A stretch of DNA of 64,000 nt from Chloroflexota bacterium (GTDB lineage Bacteria; Chloroflexota; Dehalococcoidia; FW602-bin16). The position numbers were made by a program, and so were the translations under genes. The notes beneath the pieces were generated by a model, which saw nothing but the letters and a program-made list of their open reading frames with translations, was not told the DNA's origin and searched no databases. The stretch covers positions 1 to 64,000 of the forward strand of contig SCTZ01000073.1 of assembly GCA_004297765.1 (NCBI GenBank), given 5' to 3'. How positions within the stretch are numbered: the stretch's first letter is position 1; each line of letters opens with the position of its first letter. Shown in pieces: positions 24,154 to 32,682 of this stretch.

Positions 24154-24642
24154 CTATAGCTCGTCTACTACCGCAGCGACCCCAGCTGTTCCCTTGAAAT
24201 TGTTGAGGTTCGTATAGACGGTCACGTCGTTGAGGATCCTGGTTCCTGCTGAGTCGTCGTCCGTTAGCGCCGAGATGAATACGTCGCAGACTGTCGAAGC
24301 AGGGATGTCGCCCAGCTTGATCTCGATGTCGTCGCGGGTAGCAGTATCGAGCTTCTGGGTCACGACCAGCTTGGTGCCGCAGGTGGCGGCTACGCTGCCG
24401 GAAATGAAGTCCTGCTTACCCCGCATAACGTCCAGTAGCCTCACATCTTCGACATTCTGGTTGAAATGCAGCTGGATTTTGTAGGTGACGGGAAGACCCT
24501 CAATCACCGGCAAAGGGGCCCAGACAACCTTCTGCAGTATCGTCAGCGGGGGCTGGAACGCCAGGGCTCCCCCTGCCGTCATGACGATGAGGGCCAGCGC
24601 GGCAAGGACGGCGTTAAGAATCAGTAACCTTCGTCGTTTCAC
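24154..24642 (-). CDS. Small exported protein, tandem copy 2
   Basis: 162 residues, GTG start at 24642 with AAGGAG upstream. Same layout as copy 1: signal peptide, then a beta-rich domain with two conserved cysteines. Differences cluster just after the signal (APLPVIEGLP versus EPLPVEEGTP) and at the DFISGSVAAT/DYLTSSVSAT site; the rest is almost unchanged, so both copies appear to be under selection. Function unknown; a surface or cell-wall role is inferred from export alone. Confidence 0.7.
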   Translation of the reverse strand: MKRRRLLILNAVLAALALIVMTAGGALAFQPPLTILQKVVWAPLPVIEGLPVTYKIQLHFNQNVEDVRLLDVMRGKQDFISGSVAATCGTKLVVTQKLDTATRDDIEIKLGDIPASTVCDVFISALTDDDSAGTRILNDVTVYTNLNNFKGTAGVAAVVDEL

Positions 24643-24890
24643 TGTCTGCGTCTCCTTCTCTTTGTTCTCGGGCATGTATGCCCATGCATGTCTTCAGCCT
24701 AACGATGGGGTCTGTCTGGAGAGTGCCTCCACGGCGGTTCTTTGCCCTGGACGTCGCATACGTACCTGCGTCACCGTCCGGAGAGCGCACTCGTCAACGG
24801 CATTGCCGTTGGCTCAAGTGCTTCTTCAGTGTAATGCCCAATAGCGACCTTGTCAGCAAGCGAAGGGCCAGCAGTATACATAGTTAAATA
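24643..24890 (-). promoter_or_regulatory. Long conserved leader of exported-protein gene, copy 2
   Basis: Matches the leader at 23644-23890, including the CAACGGCAATGCCGTTG palindrome (about 24796) and the TATACT box. The one-base indel near 24656-24662 relative to copy 1 breaks any upstream reading frame and so argues that the region is untranslated. Confidence 0.4.
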
Positions 24891-25050
24891 CCGAGGCTGA
24901 TGGGACCGAGATGGCGTCCATACATGGCATACCTCACTCGGCAGGTGTATTAAACTCGGGACAAAAATTCGACGCCGACGATCTCCGGGCTTGTGAAGTG
25001 CACTTGCAAGGGCTCGGTCTGCAATTGACTGGGCTATCATACTAGCTAAC

Positions 25051-25241
25051 GTAGTGGCGGACGGCTCTGTCCGCCTGGGGTGGGGCAGGGTGGGTGGTGG
25101 TGCCGGGGGCGTCCTCGTTTGTTCGCAGATGCGTGTGCCACTTTGGCAGGTCGAGCGTTGAGTGATCCAACGTGCCGGCGTTGGTAGTGGGATCGCGGCC
25201 GGACCCCACCACCCCAGGCGGACAGAGCCGTCCGCCCCTAC
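25051..25241. repeat. Palindromic element, family A, copy 3
   Basis: Starts GTAGTGGCGGACGGCTCTGT and ends with the inverted copy (GACAGAGCCGTCCGCCCCTA). The inner part resembles the 14021 copy (GGTGGTG ... CCCCACCACCCC). It lies downstream of the GH113-like gene, close to its stop. Confidence 0.75.
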
Positions 25242-25301
25242 GCACGGATGGACTGTTCCCTCGCCTTTGTGAAAGCCACGGTAATCTGCGGTTTAGACCG
25301 T

Positions 25302-26573
25302 CTAGAATGGCTGAGCAGGAGGGGCAGGCGTGTTCTGGCCCGGGCCGTGCACGTACAGCGGCCCGCCGCAGCTCCGGGGAACATAATCCCGGACGGGGCG
25401 CACAGTGGGGGCGGAGTGGTCTGACACCAGTTGGGACCCCAGACCGAACCAGGACGAGATGATTCTCTCGGCCGGTTTGTTCTGGACAACGTAGCTGGTG
25501 TCGTTGGGTCCGCCGGCGTCTGGCTTGGCTTCCCAGTTCCAGATCTGCAATCCGGCCACCCACGGCACGTTGCTCCAGTACTCGAAGAAGGCGCGGTAGA
25601 GCGTGGCCTGGCTCTGCGGGCTCAGCCGGCTCTGGAGGCCATAGTCCCAGGGGTGCACGGCCGCGCTGGCGATGCTGCGGTAGCCCACCTCGGTGAACAG
25701 CAGCGGCATGTCGTGCTTAGCCTGGAACGGCGTGATGCGGGTACGGTTCCAATCGTCCCAGGCCGACATCAGGGCATCCAGGGAAGGCTCGTCCGTCTTG
25801 CTCAGCTCGAAGTAGGCGGAGATCCCCAGGTAGTCCAGGTAGTCCCAGAACTGAATATGGGTGAACTCCTCCAGCGGATCGTCGCGATACTGCGCCACGT
25901 TGCTGCCCCAGTTGGCGCTGTAGGTCAGGTAGCCATCGTATCGGCCGCGGACCTGGCAAATGAGATTGATCCAGTCCGACGTATGATTCGACCCCGATAG
26001 GGCCACCAATTCCTTTCCGATCACCAGCCCCTCCACGCCCTGATTGGCTGCCAGATCGGCGTAGTGAGTCACCATCTGGCTGTAGGAAGCGAACCAGGAT
26101 TTGGCGTCTCCTGGATTGATGAAGCCGCGCCAGCTATTGTCCTTGGAATCGACGTGGAGGGTCAAGAGAACCCGCAGCCCAGCCGCGTGCGCGCGCTGGA
26201 TGAAGGCAGAGAGCTGGGCATCGGTCGGTGTCGCGGCGTCGCGATGAACGCCGGCCGCCCATGGGCTGTCCACGTACCAGGTGACCACGGGAGCCACGTA
26301 GTTCGCGCCGGTCGCCCGCATGCGCTGGAGCGAGTGTGCGGTCTCCGGTGCGCCGTACGCCTCCGGACGATCGTAAAAGGCGAACCCTTTCTGCCAGTGA
26401 CCAACGTGTGCCGTAGGTGACAGGACCATCGCTGGAGCCGAGGAGCCAGGGGAGGACGCCGTCCAGCCCGGCGCACTGGACACCAGAGCTGCCAGCAGTA
26501 CCTGAGTGAGTAGTATTCCGATCCTCTTCGCCGATAGACGGCCCGGAAGAGTCCGCGCAATCCGGCTGATCAC
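25302..26573 (-). CDS. Exported GH113-like glycoside hydrolase
   Basis: About 423 residues from a GTG at 26573 with AGAGGGTGG six bases upstream. Signal peptide about 18-40. A TIM barrel follows: GANYVAPVVTWYVDSPWAAG, GLRVLLTLHVDSKDNSWRG, GLVIGKELVALSG (acid/base Glu), LGISAYFEL, MPLLFTEVGYRS (nucleophile Glu) and LQIWNWEAKPDAGG. The GKEL and FTEVGYRS pair fits GH113 (beta-mannanase type); related TIM barrels with unknown activity exist. A Pro/Gly tail with one Cys ends the protein. It is divergent from another TIM-barrel protein across a repeat-rich gap. Confidence 0.8.
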   Translation of the reverse strand: MISRIARTLPGRLSAKRIGILLTQVLLAALVSSAPGWTASSPGSSAPAMVLSPTAHVGHWQKGFAFYDRPEAYGAPETAHSLQRMRATGANYVAPVVTWYVDSPWAAGVHRDAATPTDAQLSAFIQRAHAAGLRVLLTLHVDSKDNSWRGFINPGDAKSWFASYSQMVTHYADLAANQGVEGLVIGKELVALSGSNHTSDWINLICQVRGRYDGYLTYSANWGSNVAQYRDDPLEEFTHIQFWDYLDYLGISAYFELSKTDEPSLDALMSAWDDWNRTRITPFQAKHDMPLLFTEVGYRSIASAAVHPWDYGLQSRLSPQSQATLYRAFFEYWSNVPWVAGLQIWNWEAKPDAGGPNDTSYVVQNKPAERIISSWFGLGSQLVSDHSAPTVRPVRDYVPRSCGGPLYVHGPGQNTPAPPAQPF

Positions 26574-26625
26574 TTGCCACCCTCTTATTTTCCTGCCCAG
26601 CAATAGCGTGCAAGGGCCATGCCCA

Positions 26626-27060
26626 ATACTCTTTCACGCTGACGAATTCGCCATAATATCGACGCCACCAGCGCGGCTGTCGGCGCGGGGTCATCCAGCG
26701 TTTGCCATGCGGCTCCCACGCCTGTTTGTCATTCTGAGGAGCGAAGCAATAGTGGAGCGGACATATGGTAGAGTGGCGCCGTGAGAGCACAGGGTCCGTT
26801 GCTGGTGGGCGCAGCGACGAAGAATCCGCGCCCCTGCACCTCGGAGGGATAAGAGGCGCGGATTCTTCGTCGCTGCCTGGGACCGCCAAATTCCCTGGTT
26901 CTAAATCATACGCCAGGCAGACTATCACGGCCGTTCGTATGCCTCGCTCCTCAGAATGACCAGCAGGCGTGGGCACTCTAGGGCGGATGATATCATAGTC
27001 GCCACGTCAAGTTACCGTGTGTGGCCAACTGGAGATCGTGCCGAACTCACCACCCCAGAA
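26626..27060. repeat. Long dispersed repeat (TCATTCTGAG family), copy 1
   Basis: About 434 bases shared in direct orientation with 30385-30818 (roughly four-fifths identical by eye). Its core is a palindrome around CAGCGACGAAGAATCCGCGC ... GCGCGGATTCTTCGTCGCTG with GTCATTCTGAGG/CCTCAGAATGAC ends. It occupies the divergent gap between the GH113-like gene and the 27282 gene. Reading frames across it are not credible genes. Confidence 0.75.
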
Positions 27061-27243
27061 GAACACAGAAGCATGTTCATGCGACGAGCCATATCGGAGT
27101 GGACGCCGCATTAGAGCAGTGCCTGACCTACCCTCGACGGCACGGCTATTGCTGTCGCGTCCGGCGTATGGATCAGACGAGCGGTATCGGCCGCCGACTC
27201 ATGGCATTTCTCTGGCATTGGGGTGGTCACCAGCTAGCTGAGC

Positions 27244-27272
27244 TTCGACGATGGCTCCGCGTGTGGTATAAT
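27244..27272 (+). promoter_or_regulatory. Sigma-A promoter, probably leaderless transcript
   Basis: TTCGAC (27244-27249), 17-base spacer, consensus TATAAT (27267-27272). The predicted transcript start (about 27279) is only a few bases before ATG 27282, and no SD is present. Confidence 0.6.
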
Positions 27273-27281
27273 GGCGCCCCT

Positions 27282-28703
27282 ATGAGACAGCGTTATGTCG
27301 AGATCCTGACCATGGTGCTGATGGCTGTCGCGGTGTTCGCTCTGGTCCGCCAGGCGCAGACGTGGAATCAGCGGCCAGGTCCATTCGTCATACCAAGAGG
27401 TCTTCCGGATCACCTCATGCTGGGGCTGTCCAACCACCCGGATGAGTTGTCCTGGATGGTCGAGTCGAACACATCCTGGGACGCGCGCTACTACTATATG
27501 ACCGGCGGAGTCAATACCGGAGCCAGTTGGGCCAACTGGCTGCCGAACGGACAGTTCGCCACCGACTACATGGAACAGAGCCGGCGCAACGGTTACCTCA
27601 CGGTCTTCACCTACTACCAGCTCGTGAAGTCTTTGCCCATGGTTGGAGCTAACGAAGCGGAACAGGACTTCACCAACCTGAACAATCGGCAGACCATGGC
27701 CGCCTACTATGCCGATTTCGTGTTGCTGTTGGACAAGGCCAACGAGTTCGGAGACCCGATGATAGTGCACGTGGAGCCGGACCTGTGGGGCTACATGCAG
27801 CAGCGCATCAATGGCGGCGAGGACGCGGCCAGCATCCCGGCCGCCGTCTCGAGCTCGGGCTACAAAGAGGTGCGCGGCTACGCCGACAATCTGACGGGTT
27901 TCGGGAAGGCCCTCATCCATCTCAGAGACGTGCACGCACCGAACGTCATCCTTGCCGTGCACGCCTCTCCCTGGTCCACCAACCTGGACGTGACCACCGA
28001 TCCGTCCCCCTCTCTGGACGTGGACAGCATAGCGGGGCGCACGGCGCGCTTTCTATCCGCCACCGGCAACTGGGACCTAGTTTTCGTGGACCTGGCCGAC
28101 CGCGACGCGGGCTACCACGAGGTCATCGGCAACGACCGCGGCGCGCACTGGTGGGACATGTCCAACCAGCGCTACCCGAACTTCGCGCGCTTCGCTGACT
28201 ACCTCTCCGATCTGTCACGCGGTACTGGTAAGCGCATTGTTCTCTGGCAGGTTCCCATCGGCAACACCGTCATGCGAGCCTCGAACAACACGGAGGGCCA
28301 CTACCAGGACAACCGGGTGCAGTACTTCCTGGGCGGAGCCCCCACGCAACTCGAGGAATACGCCAGAGCCGGCGTGATCGGTATCCTATTTGGGCGCGGG
28401 GTCCCAGGACCGAGCACCTACAGCGATGCGATGAAAGACGGGGTGACCAACCCTCTGCCTATCGGCGACAACGACCAGATGAGCGACGTGCCAGACGATG
28501 ATGGCGGCTACCTGCGCGCCCGCGCGCAGAACTACTACGCCGCAGGCGCGCTCGCTTTGCCGAAGCCCGTTCTTCCACCTCAGGCGCCGCAATTCCTACG
28601 GGTGTTGGGTGTCTCACTGGTTCTCGCGCTGATCCTCCTGTTGGCAGCCAGGCGCGTCAAGATGGCGGTCGAGGGAGATGCTCTGGCCTCCAAGAGTTCC
28701 TAA
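27282..28703 (+). CDS. Membrane-tethered TIM-barrel protein, putative glycoside hydrolase
   Basis: 473 residues from ATG 27282. N-terminal hydrophobic helix (about 7-25), a large extracytoplasmic domain, and a C-terminal helix (about 440-460) followed by a short basic tail. The domain has TIM-barrel-like strands: LMLGLSNHPDELSWMV, YLTVFTYYQLVKSLPM, DPMIVHVEPDLWGYM, NVILAVHASPWSTN, WDLVFVDLADRDAGY, RIVLWQVPIGN. Acidic residues in HVEPDLW and VDLADRD are candidates for catalysis. It resembles uncharacterised cellulose or exopolysaccharide-associated proteins; no firm GH family. The frame upstream of 27282 lacks signals and runs into a repeat. Confidence 0.65.
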   Translation: MRQRYVEILTMVLMAVAVFALVRQAQTWNQRPGPFVIPRGLPDHLMLGLSNHPDELSWMVESNTSWDARYYYMTGGVNTGASWANWLPNGQFATDYMEQSRRNGYLTVFTYYQLVKSLPMVGANEAEQDFTNLNNRQTMAAYYADFVLLLDKANEFGDPMIVHVEPDLWGYMQQRINGGEDAASIPAAVSSSGYKEVRGYADNLTGFGKALIHLRDVHAPNVILAVHASPWSTNLDVTTDPSPSLDVDSIAGRTARFLSATGNWDLVFVDLADRDAGYHEVIGNDRGAHWWDMSNQRYPNFARFADYLSDLSRGTGKRIVLWQVPIGNTVMRASNNTEGHYQDNRVQYFLGGAPTQLEEYARAGVIGILFGRGVPGPSTYSDAMKDGVTNPLPIGDNDQMSDVPDDDGGYLRARAQNYYAAGALALPKPVLPPQAPQFLRVLGVSLVLALILLLAARRVKMAVEGDALASKSS

Positions 28704-28716
28704 GCCGCGTTGGGCC

Positions 28717-30228
28717 TCATAGCCCCTCATACCGCTGCGCCAGCGGCCCTATGTCGAACGGCCTGCAGCCTAGCTCCGACAGCATAGCCTCGGCGTCCAT
28801 CTTGACGCCGCTGCGCCACAGCTCCCTTAAGAGACGGCCGGCTTGGGGGTCCTTGTACCAGCGATTTCCGTAGTGGCTGGTCAGGTATCCGTTCAGTTGA
28901 GCCTCGCCAAACCAGGCTCTGAGGTAGTCGGCCACGTAGAGCCACGGGTCCACGTCGTCCATGTAGGCCTCCGCGGGATAGCTGAAGCCGGTGATCTGTC
29001 CGAGAATGCTGACGTAGGCGGACGAGTTTCGGTTAGCGTTTAGAGGATCCTGGTAGAGCTGCAGCTCGTACTTGATCTTGCCGAGATAGCGTCGGAGCAG
29101 GGCCAGGTCTAACAGCCAGGCTTGCCGCCCCACTTCTTGCGCGATGTCTGGCGCGATTCCCAGGTAGTCGGTCATCCAGCCATCGTTGCGCACTAACGAC
29201 TGGAATAAGTAGGCGTACGTCTCGGTCAGTCCATTCGAGACGGCCAGCCGCCGGTAGGCGAAGGGCAGCCGTGGACTGGTCAGTCCGAAGTGTAGCGCGT
29301 GCCCGAGCTCATGGAAGAAGCTGCTGTAGTCGCTCCATCCACCCCGCGGACGTACGAGTAGGTGCACCTCGCGTGGGGCATCGGCGTCGTAGCAGGAGGC
29401 ACGGGGGTTCTTCTTATCTCGATCCTCGGCGTCGATGTGGATGTTGGTCAGCGCGTCCGGGTCGATCCCCAAGTCACGCAATGTAGCCCAGGCCGACTCG
29501 ATCAATCGATCGGGCGTGAAGGCCGCATCGTGCTGACTGAGCGACGAGACGTACCAGCCATGGCATTGTCGCAAGCCAGGCCATTGACGCCCGGTAGTGC
29601 GCTCCACGAGCGCGCCGTAGGATCGGAAGTACGTTTCCGACGTGAGCTGATCCAGAGGACGCAGATTCTCCGCAAAGCGGTTGTAGTCTAGTTGCTTGAC
29701 TTCAGAGCAATATCCTACGTAGTCCGGGTAGCCGAAGCGGCAGAGCTCGCTGAGCGTGGTGGCCAGGATCTCCTGGCGCGCGGGATTCGCCTCAGCCTGA
29801 GCGTGTCCCAGCGCGTCGAATAGTCGATCGCGCTTGTCCGCGTCTGGCTCCTTCGCGATGCGTGGTTGGAGAGCGTAGTAGTTGATGCTCTCCCCGTCCA
29901 CTTCCACGAATCGCCGCAGGAGGCGCTCGGCCAGGGCATCGCGCAGGGCCGCGATCGGCCGCTCCATTGCGAAATCGAGGAGCGCAAGATACAGGCGCCG
30001 TCGGCGCTCGCACGCGTCGGTATCCGCGGCACTCCGATAGGCCTGCTCAGCGAATCGAACGACCTCAGGCTCATACAGGTCAGCGTAGCGTTCGATGATG
30101 GCGGACATCTCGCTGGTGTCCTTGAGTCCCGCGCGAACCAGCCGGCTCTCTGTGGCCAGCTCGTACATACATTTTCCAAGTCTGCGCTCCAGACGTCCGA
30201 CGTCAGGACCTTCCTCCCGTTGCGTCAT
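28717..30228 (-). CDS. M3-like zinc metallopeptidase (oligoendopeptidase type)
   Basis: 503 residues from ATG 30228 (GGAG six bases upstream). The active site FFHELGHALHFG (HELGH, about 312-316) is followed by NGLTETYAYLFQSLV, whose Glu would be the third zinc ligand about 25 residues on, as in M3/gluzincin peptidases. The whole protein is alpha-helical with no signal peptide, fitting cytoplasmic peptide turnover. Shorter than typical PepF (about 600), and similarity outside the active site is not obvious to me. It is convergent with the TIM-barrel gene (13-base gap) and has a copy of the long repeat upstream. Confidence 0.75.
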   Translation of the reverse strand: MTQREEGPDVGRLERRLGKCMYELATESRLVRAGLKDTSEMSAIIERYADLYEPEVVRFAEQAYRSAADTDACERRRRLYLALLDFAMERPIAALRDALAERLLRRFVEVDGESINYYALQPRIAKEPDADKRDRLFDALGHAQAEANPARQEILATTLSELCRFGYPDYVGYCSEVKQLDYNRFAENLRPLDQLTSETYFRSYGALVERTTGRQWPGLRQCHGWYVSSLSQHDAAFTPDRLIESAWATLRDLGIDPDALTNIHIDAEDRDKKNPRASCYDADAPREVHLLVRPRGGWSDYSSFFHELGHALHFGLTSPRLPFAYRRLAVSNGLTETYAYLFQSLVRNDGWMTDYLGIAPDIAQEVGRQAWLLDLALLRRYLGKIKYELQLYQDPLNANRNSSAYVSILGQITGFSYPAEAYMDDVDPWLYVADYLRAWFGEAQLNGYLTSHYGNRWYKDPQAGRLLRELWRSGVKMDAEAMLSELGCRPFDIGPLAQRYEGL

Positions 30229-30384
30229 AGCTTTCTCCATAAGTTGATTCTGACTAACATTGCCCCGCGCAACCCCGCGTTCAGTTGGGATCTTCGGGGG
30301 ACACCCCCGAGCCCCGGTCTGACGGCACACTAGGAATTCTAGCAGGAACCTACTGCCTCAGCATAGCAGGAAGGCGCCTGTGTT

Positions 30385-30818
30385 ATACTCTTTCGCGCTG
30401 AGGAATTCGTCATATGATCGGCGGCACCAGCCCGGCTGCCGGCGCGAGATCATCCAGCGTCCGTCATACAGCTCCCACGCCAGCTTGTCATTGTGAGAAG
30501 CGATGCAATCTCCGATCGTCCGTCTTGTCGCATGGCATTTGCGAGAGCACGGGGTCAGTTGCTGATGGGCGCAGCGACGAAGAATCCGCGCCCCTGGACT
30601 TCGGAGGGCCGGTGGCGCGGATTCTTCGTCGCTGCCTGGGAGCGCCAAGTTCCCTGGTTCTAGATCCTACGCCAAGCAGACCATCACGGCTATTCGTATG
30701 CCTCGCTTCTCAGAACGACAATCATGCGTGAGAGCCACATAACGGACCCTATCATAGTCGCCACGTCAAGTTGCCGTATGTGGCCGACATGAGGTCGTTC
30801 CGAACTCACCACTCCAAG
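30385..30818. repeat. Long dispersed repeat (TCATTCTGAG family), copy 2
   Basis: Direct-repeat partner of 26626-27060. Again in a divergent gap, between the M3-like peptidase and the DUF3090 gene. Contains the GACGAAGAATCCGCGCCCC palindrome core. The remainder of the 30229-30957 gap shows no gene. Confidence 0.75.
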
Positions 30819-30957
30819 AGAGTACTGGTATGGGGCAGCAGATGGCCGGATTGTCATCGACTCCGGAGCCTCTTCGCTGTCGTGTGCAGCGCGTTTGAGC
30901 GCCTTTCAGGTTGAACAGATCAACGCGCTGTGGCAATATGTTAGTGAGGGGAGAAGT

Positions 30958-31482
30958 ATGGAGAATCTGCGGTTTCAGTTCGATAGCGTCGAGCGACTGG
31001 GCGTCGTGAGCCGCGGCAAGCCAGGACATCGGACGTTCTACGTGTTCGCTGGCGACGACCGCAGTTGGGCTCGCTTCTGGATGGAAAAGGAAGAGCTTCA
31101 GATGCTTGCGGTGGCCATCGACGAGGTATTGGAGTCCTTTCCGGAGAAGGAGGAGCTCGACCGGGAGCCGGCGCAGCACCTCATCGAGCCGACCGAGCCT
31201 CCATCGGTTGAGTTCAAGGTCACGCGTCTGGCGCTGGCGTATGATGAGTCGAGAGGCCGCGTCGGTCTGCTGGCCTTCGAGACACCTGAGGAAGGAGATG
31301 AGGAGCAGCCGCCCATCGTCTCCTGCTGGGCGACCCGCGAGCAAGCTGAGCATTTGAGCGAGCAGATTCAGGAGGTGGTAGCGGCAGGCCGTCCGATCTG
31401 CCGCCTGTGCGGAGGACCCATCGATCCCGAGGGCCACGTATGCCCGCGGCTCAACGGCCATAGAAACGTCCGACCGGAGTGA
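30958..31482 (+). CDS. DUF3090 family protein
   Basis: 174 residues from ATG 30958, preceded by GTGAGGGGAGAAGT. Motifs: DSVERLGVVSRGKPGHRTFYVFA, WMEKEELQMLAVAIDEVLE, LALAYDESRGRVGLLAFE and a C-terminal zinc knuckle (CRLCGGPIDPEGHVCPRLNGH). This is the DUF3090/TIGR03847 family known mainly from Actinobacteria and Chloroflexi. The function is unknown. The frame continues directly into the SCO1664-type gene; the TGA stop overlaps a possible GTG start, so the two are one operon. Confidence 0.88.
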   Translation: MENLRFQFDSVERLGVVSRGKPGHRTFYVFAGDDRSWARFWMEKEELQMLAVAIDEVLESFPEKEELDREPAQHLIEPTEPPSVEFKVTRLALAYDESRGRVGLLAFETPEEGDEEQPPIVSCWATREQAEHLSEQIQEVVAAGRPICRLCGGPIDPEGHVCPRLNGHRNVRPE

Positions 31483-31490
31483 GACGGCGC

Positions 31491-32276
31491 ATGGAGCCTT
31501 CCCGTCGTTCAGGAGCTTCTCGGCGAGTGCGTTCCGTGAGCGCGGTGGAGGCGACCATCTGGTCGCCCGATCGTGCTGACGTCAGTGAGTTGTTGCGTAA
31601 CTCCGAGATGGCAATCGTGGGACTCATCACGCGCGGATCGAACGGCACCTTTCTGGTGACGCTTTCACAGGCGGACGCCGAGGCAGGTCTGGGAGTGTGG
31701 AAGCCGCGGCGCGGCGAAACCCCGTTGTGGGATTTCCCCGCCGGGACGCTCTACAAGCGCGAGTACGCCGCGTATCTCGTCAGCCGGGCTCTCGGTTGGC
31801 CGAACATCCCGCCCACCGTCATTCGCGACGGTCCGTATGGCATCGGAGCCCTGCAACTCTTCATCGACGCGCACCCGGACTCCCACTACTTCACCTTCGG
31901 CAATGCCCACCCCCTTGAATCGCGCCAGATCGCCGTCTTTGACGTGCTGGTGAACAACGCCGATCGCAAAGCCGGGCATTGCTTGGAAGGATCAGACGGT
32001 CGCATCTGGGTGATCGACCACGGCCTGACGTTTAGTGCAGAGCCGAAGCTGCGCACAGTGATCTGGGACTTCCACGGTCAGCCCATCCCGCAGGAGCTGA
32101 CCCAAGACCTGGCGCAACTGGATGCCGAACTGGACGATGAATTGGGCTTCCAGTTGAACGATCTCTTGGCTTCGGACGAGATCTCGACCCTACGTGAGCG
32201 TCTGCGCCAACTGCTGGCTACCCCTCGGTTCCCCGAACCGGGCCCCTATCGCTGTGTGCCCTGGCCGACGATCTGA
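31491..32276 (+). CDS. SCO1664 family protein (phosphatidylinositol-kinase-like fold)
   Basis: About 261 residues; ATG 31491 sits about ten bases after GGAG, while GTG 31479 would overlap the DUF3090 stop. Motifs: GLITRGSNGTFLVTL, LGVWKPRRGETPLWDFPAGTLYKREYAAYLVS (Lys as in kinase-like ATP-binding), AVFDVLVNNADRKAGHCLEG (N.DRK.GH catalytic-like loop) and IWVIDHGLTF (DHG, metal-binding-like). These are the hallmarks of TIGR03843/SCO1664, related to PI3/4-kinase folds. The partner in Actinobacteria is DUF3090 plus a histidine phosphatase, the last of which is absent here. Confidence 0.87.
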   Translation: MEPSRRSGASRRVRSVSAVEATIWSPDRADVSELLRNSEMAIVGLITRGSNGTFLVTLSQADAEAGLGVWKPRRGETPLWDFPAGTLYKREYAAYLVSRALGWPNIPPTVIRDGPYGIGALQLFIDAHPDSHYFTFGNAHPLESRQIAVFDVLVNNADRKAGHCLEGSDGRIWVIDHGLTFSAEPKLRTVIWDFHGQPIPQELTQDLAQLDAELDDELGFQLNDLLASDEISTLRERLRQLLATPRFPEPGPYRCVPWPTI

Positions 32277-32682
32277 CGGTGAGCCAGAGCACGCAGTCCT
32301 TTGAGCGCCGTGCGTTCTGGACCAGCTCTTTAAAGCCGCCCTCCTCTTCGCCCGGTATCAGGATCAGAGTGTAGCGCCTCATAACGGTACTTTGTCATTC
32401 TGAGGCGCGCACGCCGAAGAATCCGTACTCCCTTGCCGCACAAGGGTCGAAAAGGCGCGGATTCTTCGCGCTGCGGCGCTCAGAATGACAAGAGTCCACT
32501 GAAATAAGGTCAAGCTCACGGGCAGGGTCGATGGCAATCCCCACTTTGGCGCCCAGGGGGCGCGGAAATAGGGAGGAGCGCCACGAATAATGGCATCTTG
32601 CCGGGGACTTCCCCCACCGGTCATTCGCGAGGGACCTTCTTTCAGACGACTCATGACAAACTACGGATAGTAGCCTCCCAAA
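32277..32682. other. Intergenic region with a TCATTCTGAG palindrome
   Basis: Between convergent genes. It holds the inverted repeat described separately at 32392-32491; the rest shows no reading frame, RNA or terminator that I can support. Confidence 0.5.
32392..32491. repeat. TCATTCTGAG-family palindrome, short form
   Basis: TTGTCATTCTGAG (32392-32404) and CTCAGAATGACAA (32479-32491) are perfect inverted ends; inside are GAAGAATCCG and CGGATTCTTC. 100 bases. Related to 26626, 30385, 37055 and 46410 elements. Confidence 0.8.

Larger units (their letters stand above)
24041..24960. repeat. Tandem duplication unit 2
   Basis: Second unit of the duplication (see 23044-23960), in the same orientation, beginning with the same hairpin and ending past the conserved leader. 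The two units are separated by only about 80 bases. Confidence 0.85.

Noticed and set aside
26134-26976. 280-residue minus-strand frame upstream of and overlapping the GH113-like gene
   Set aside because: It is out of frame with the real gene and half of it is a palindromic repeat; no family features.
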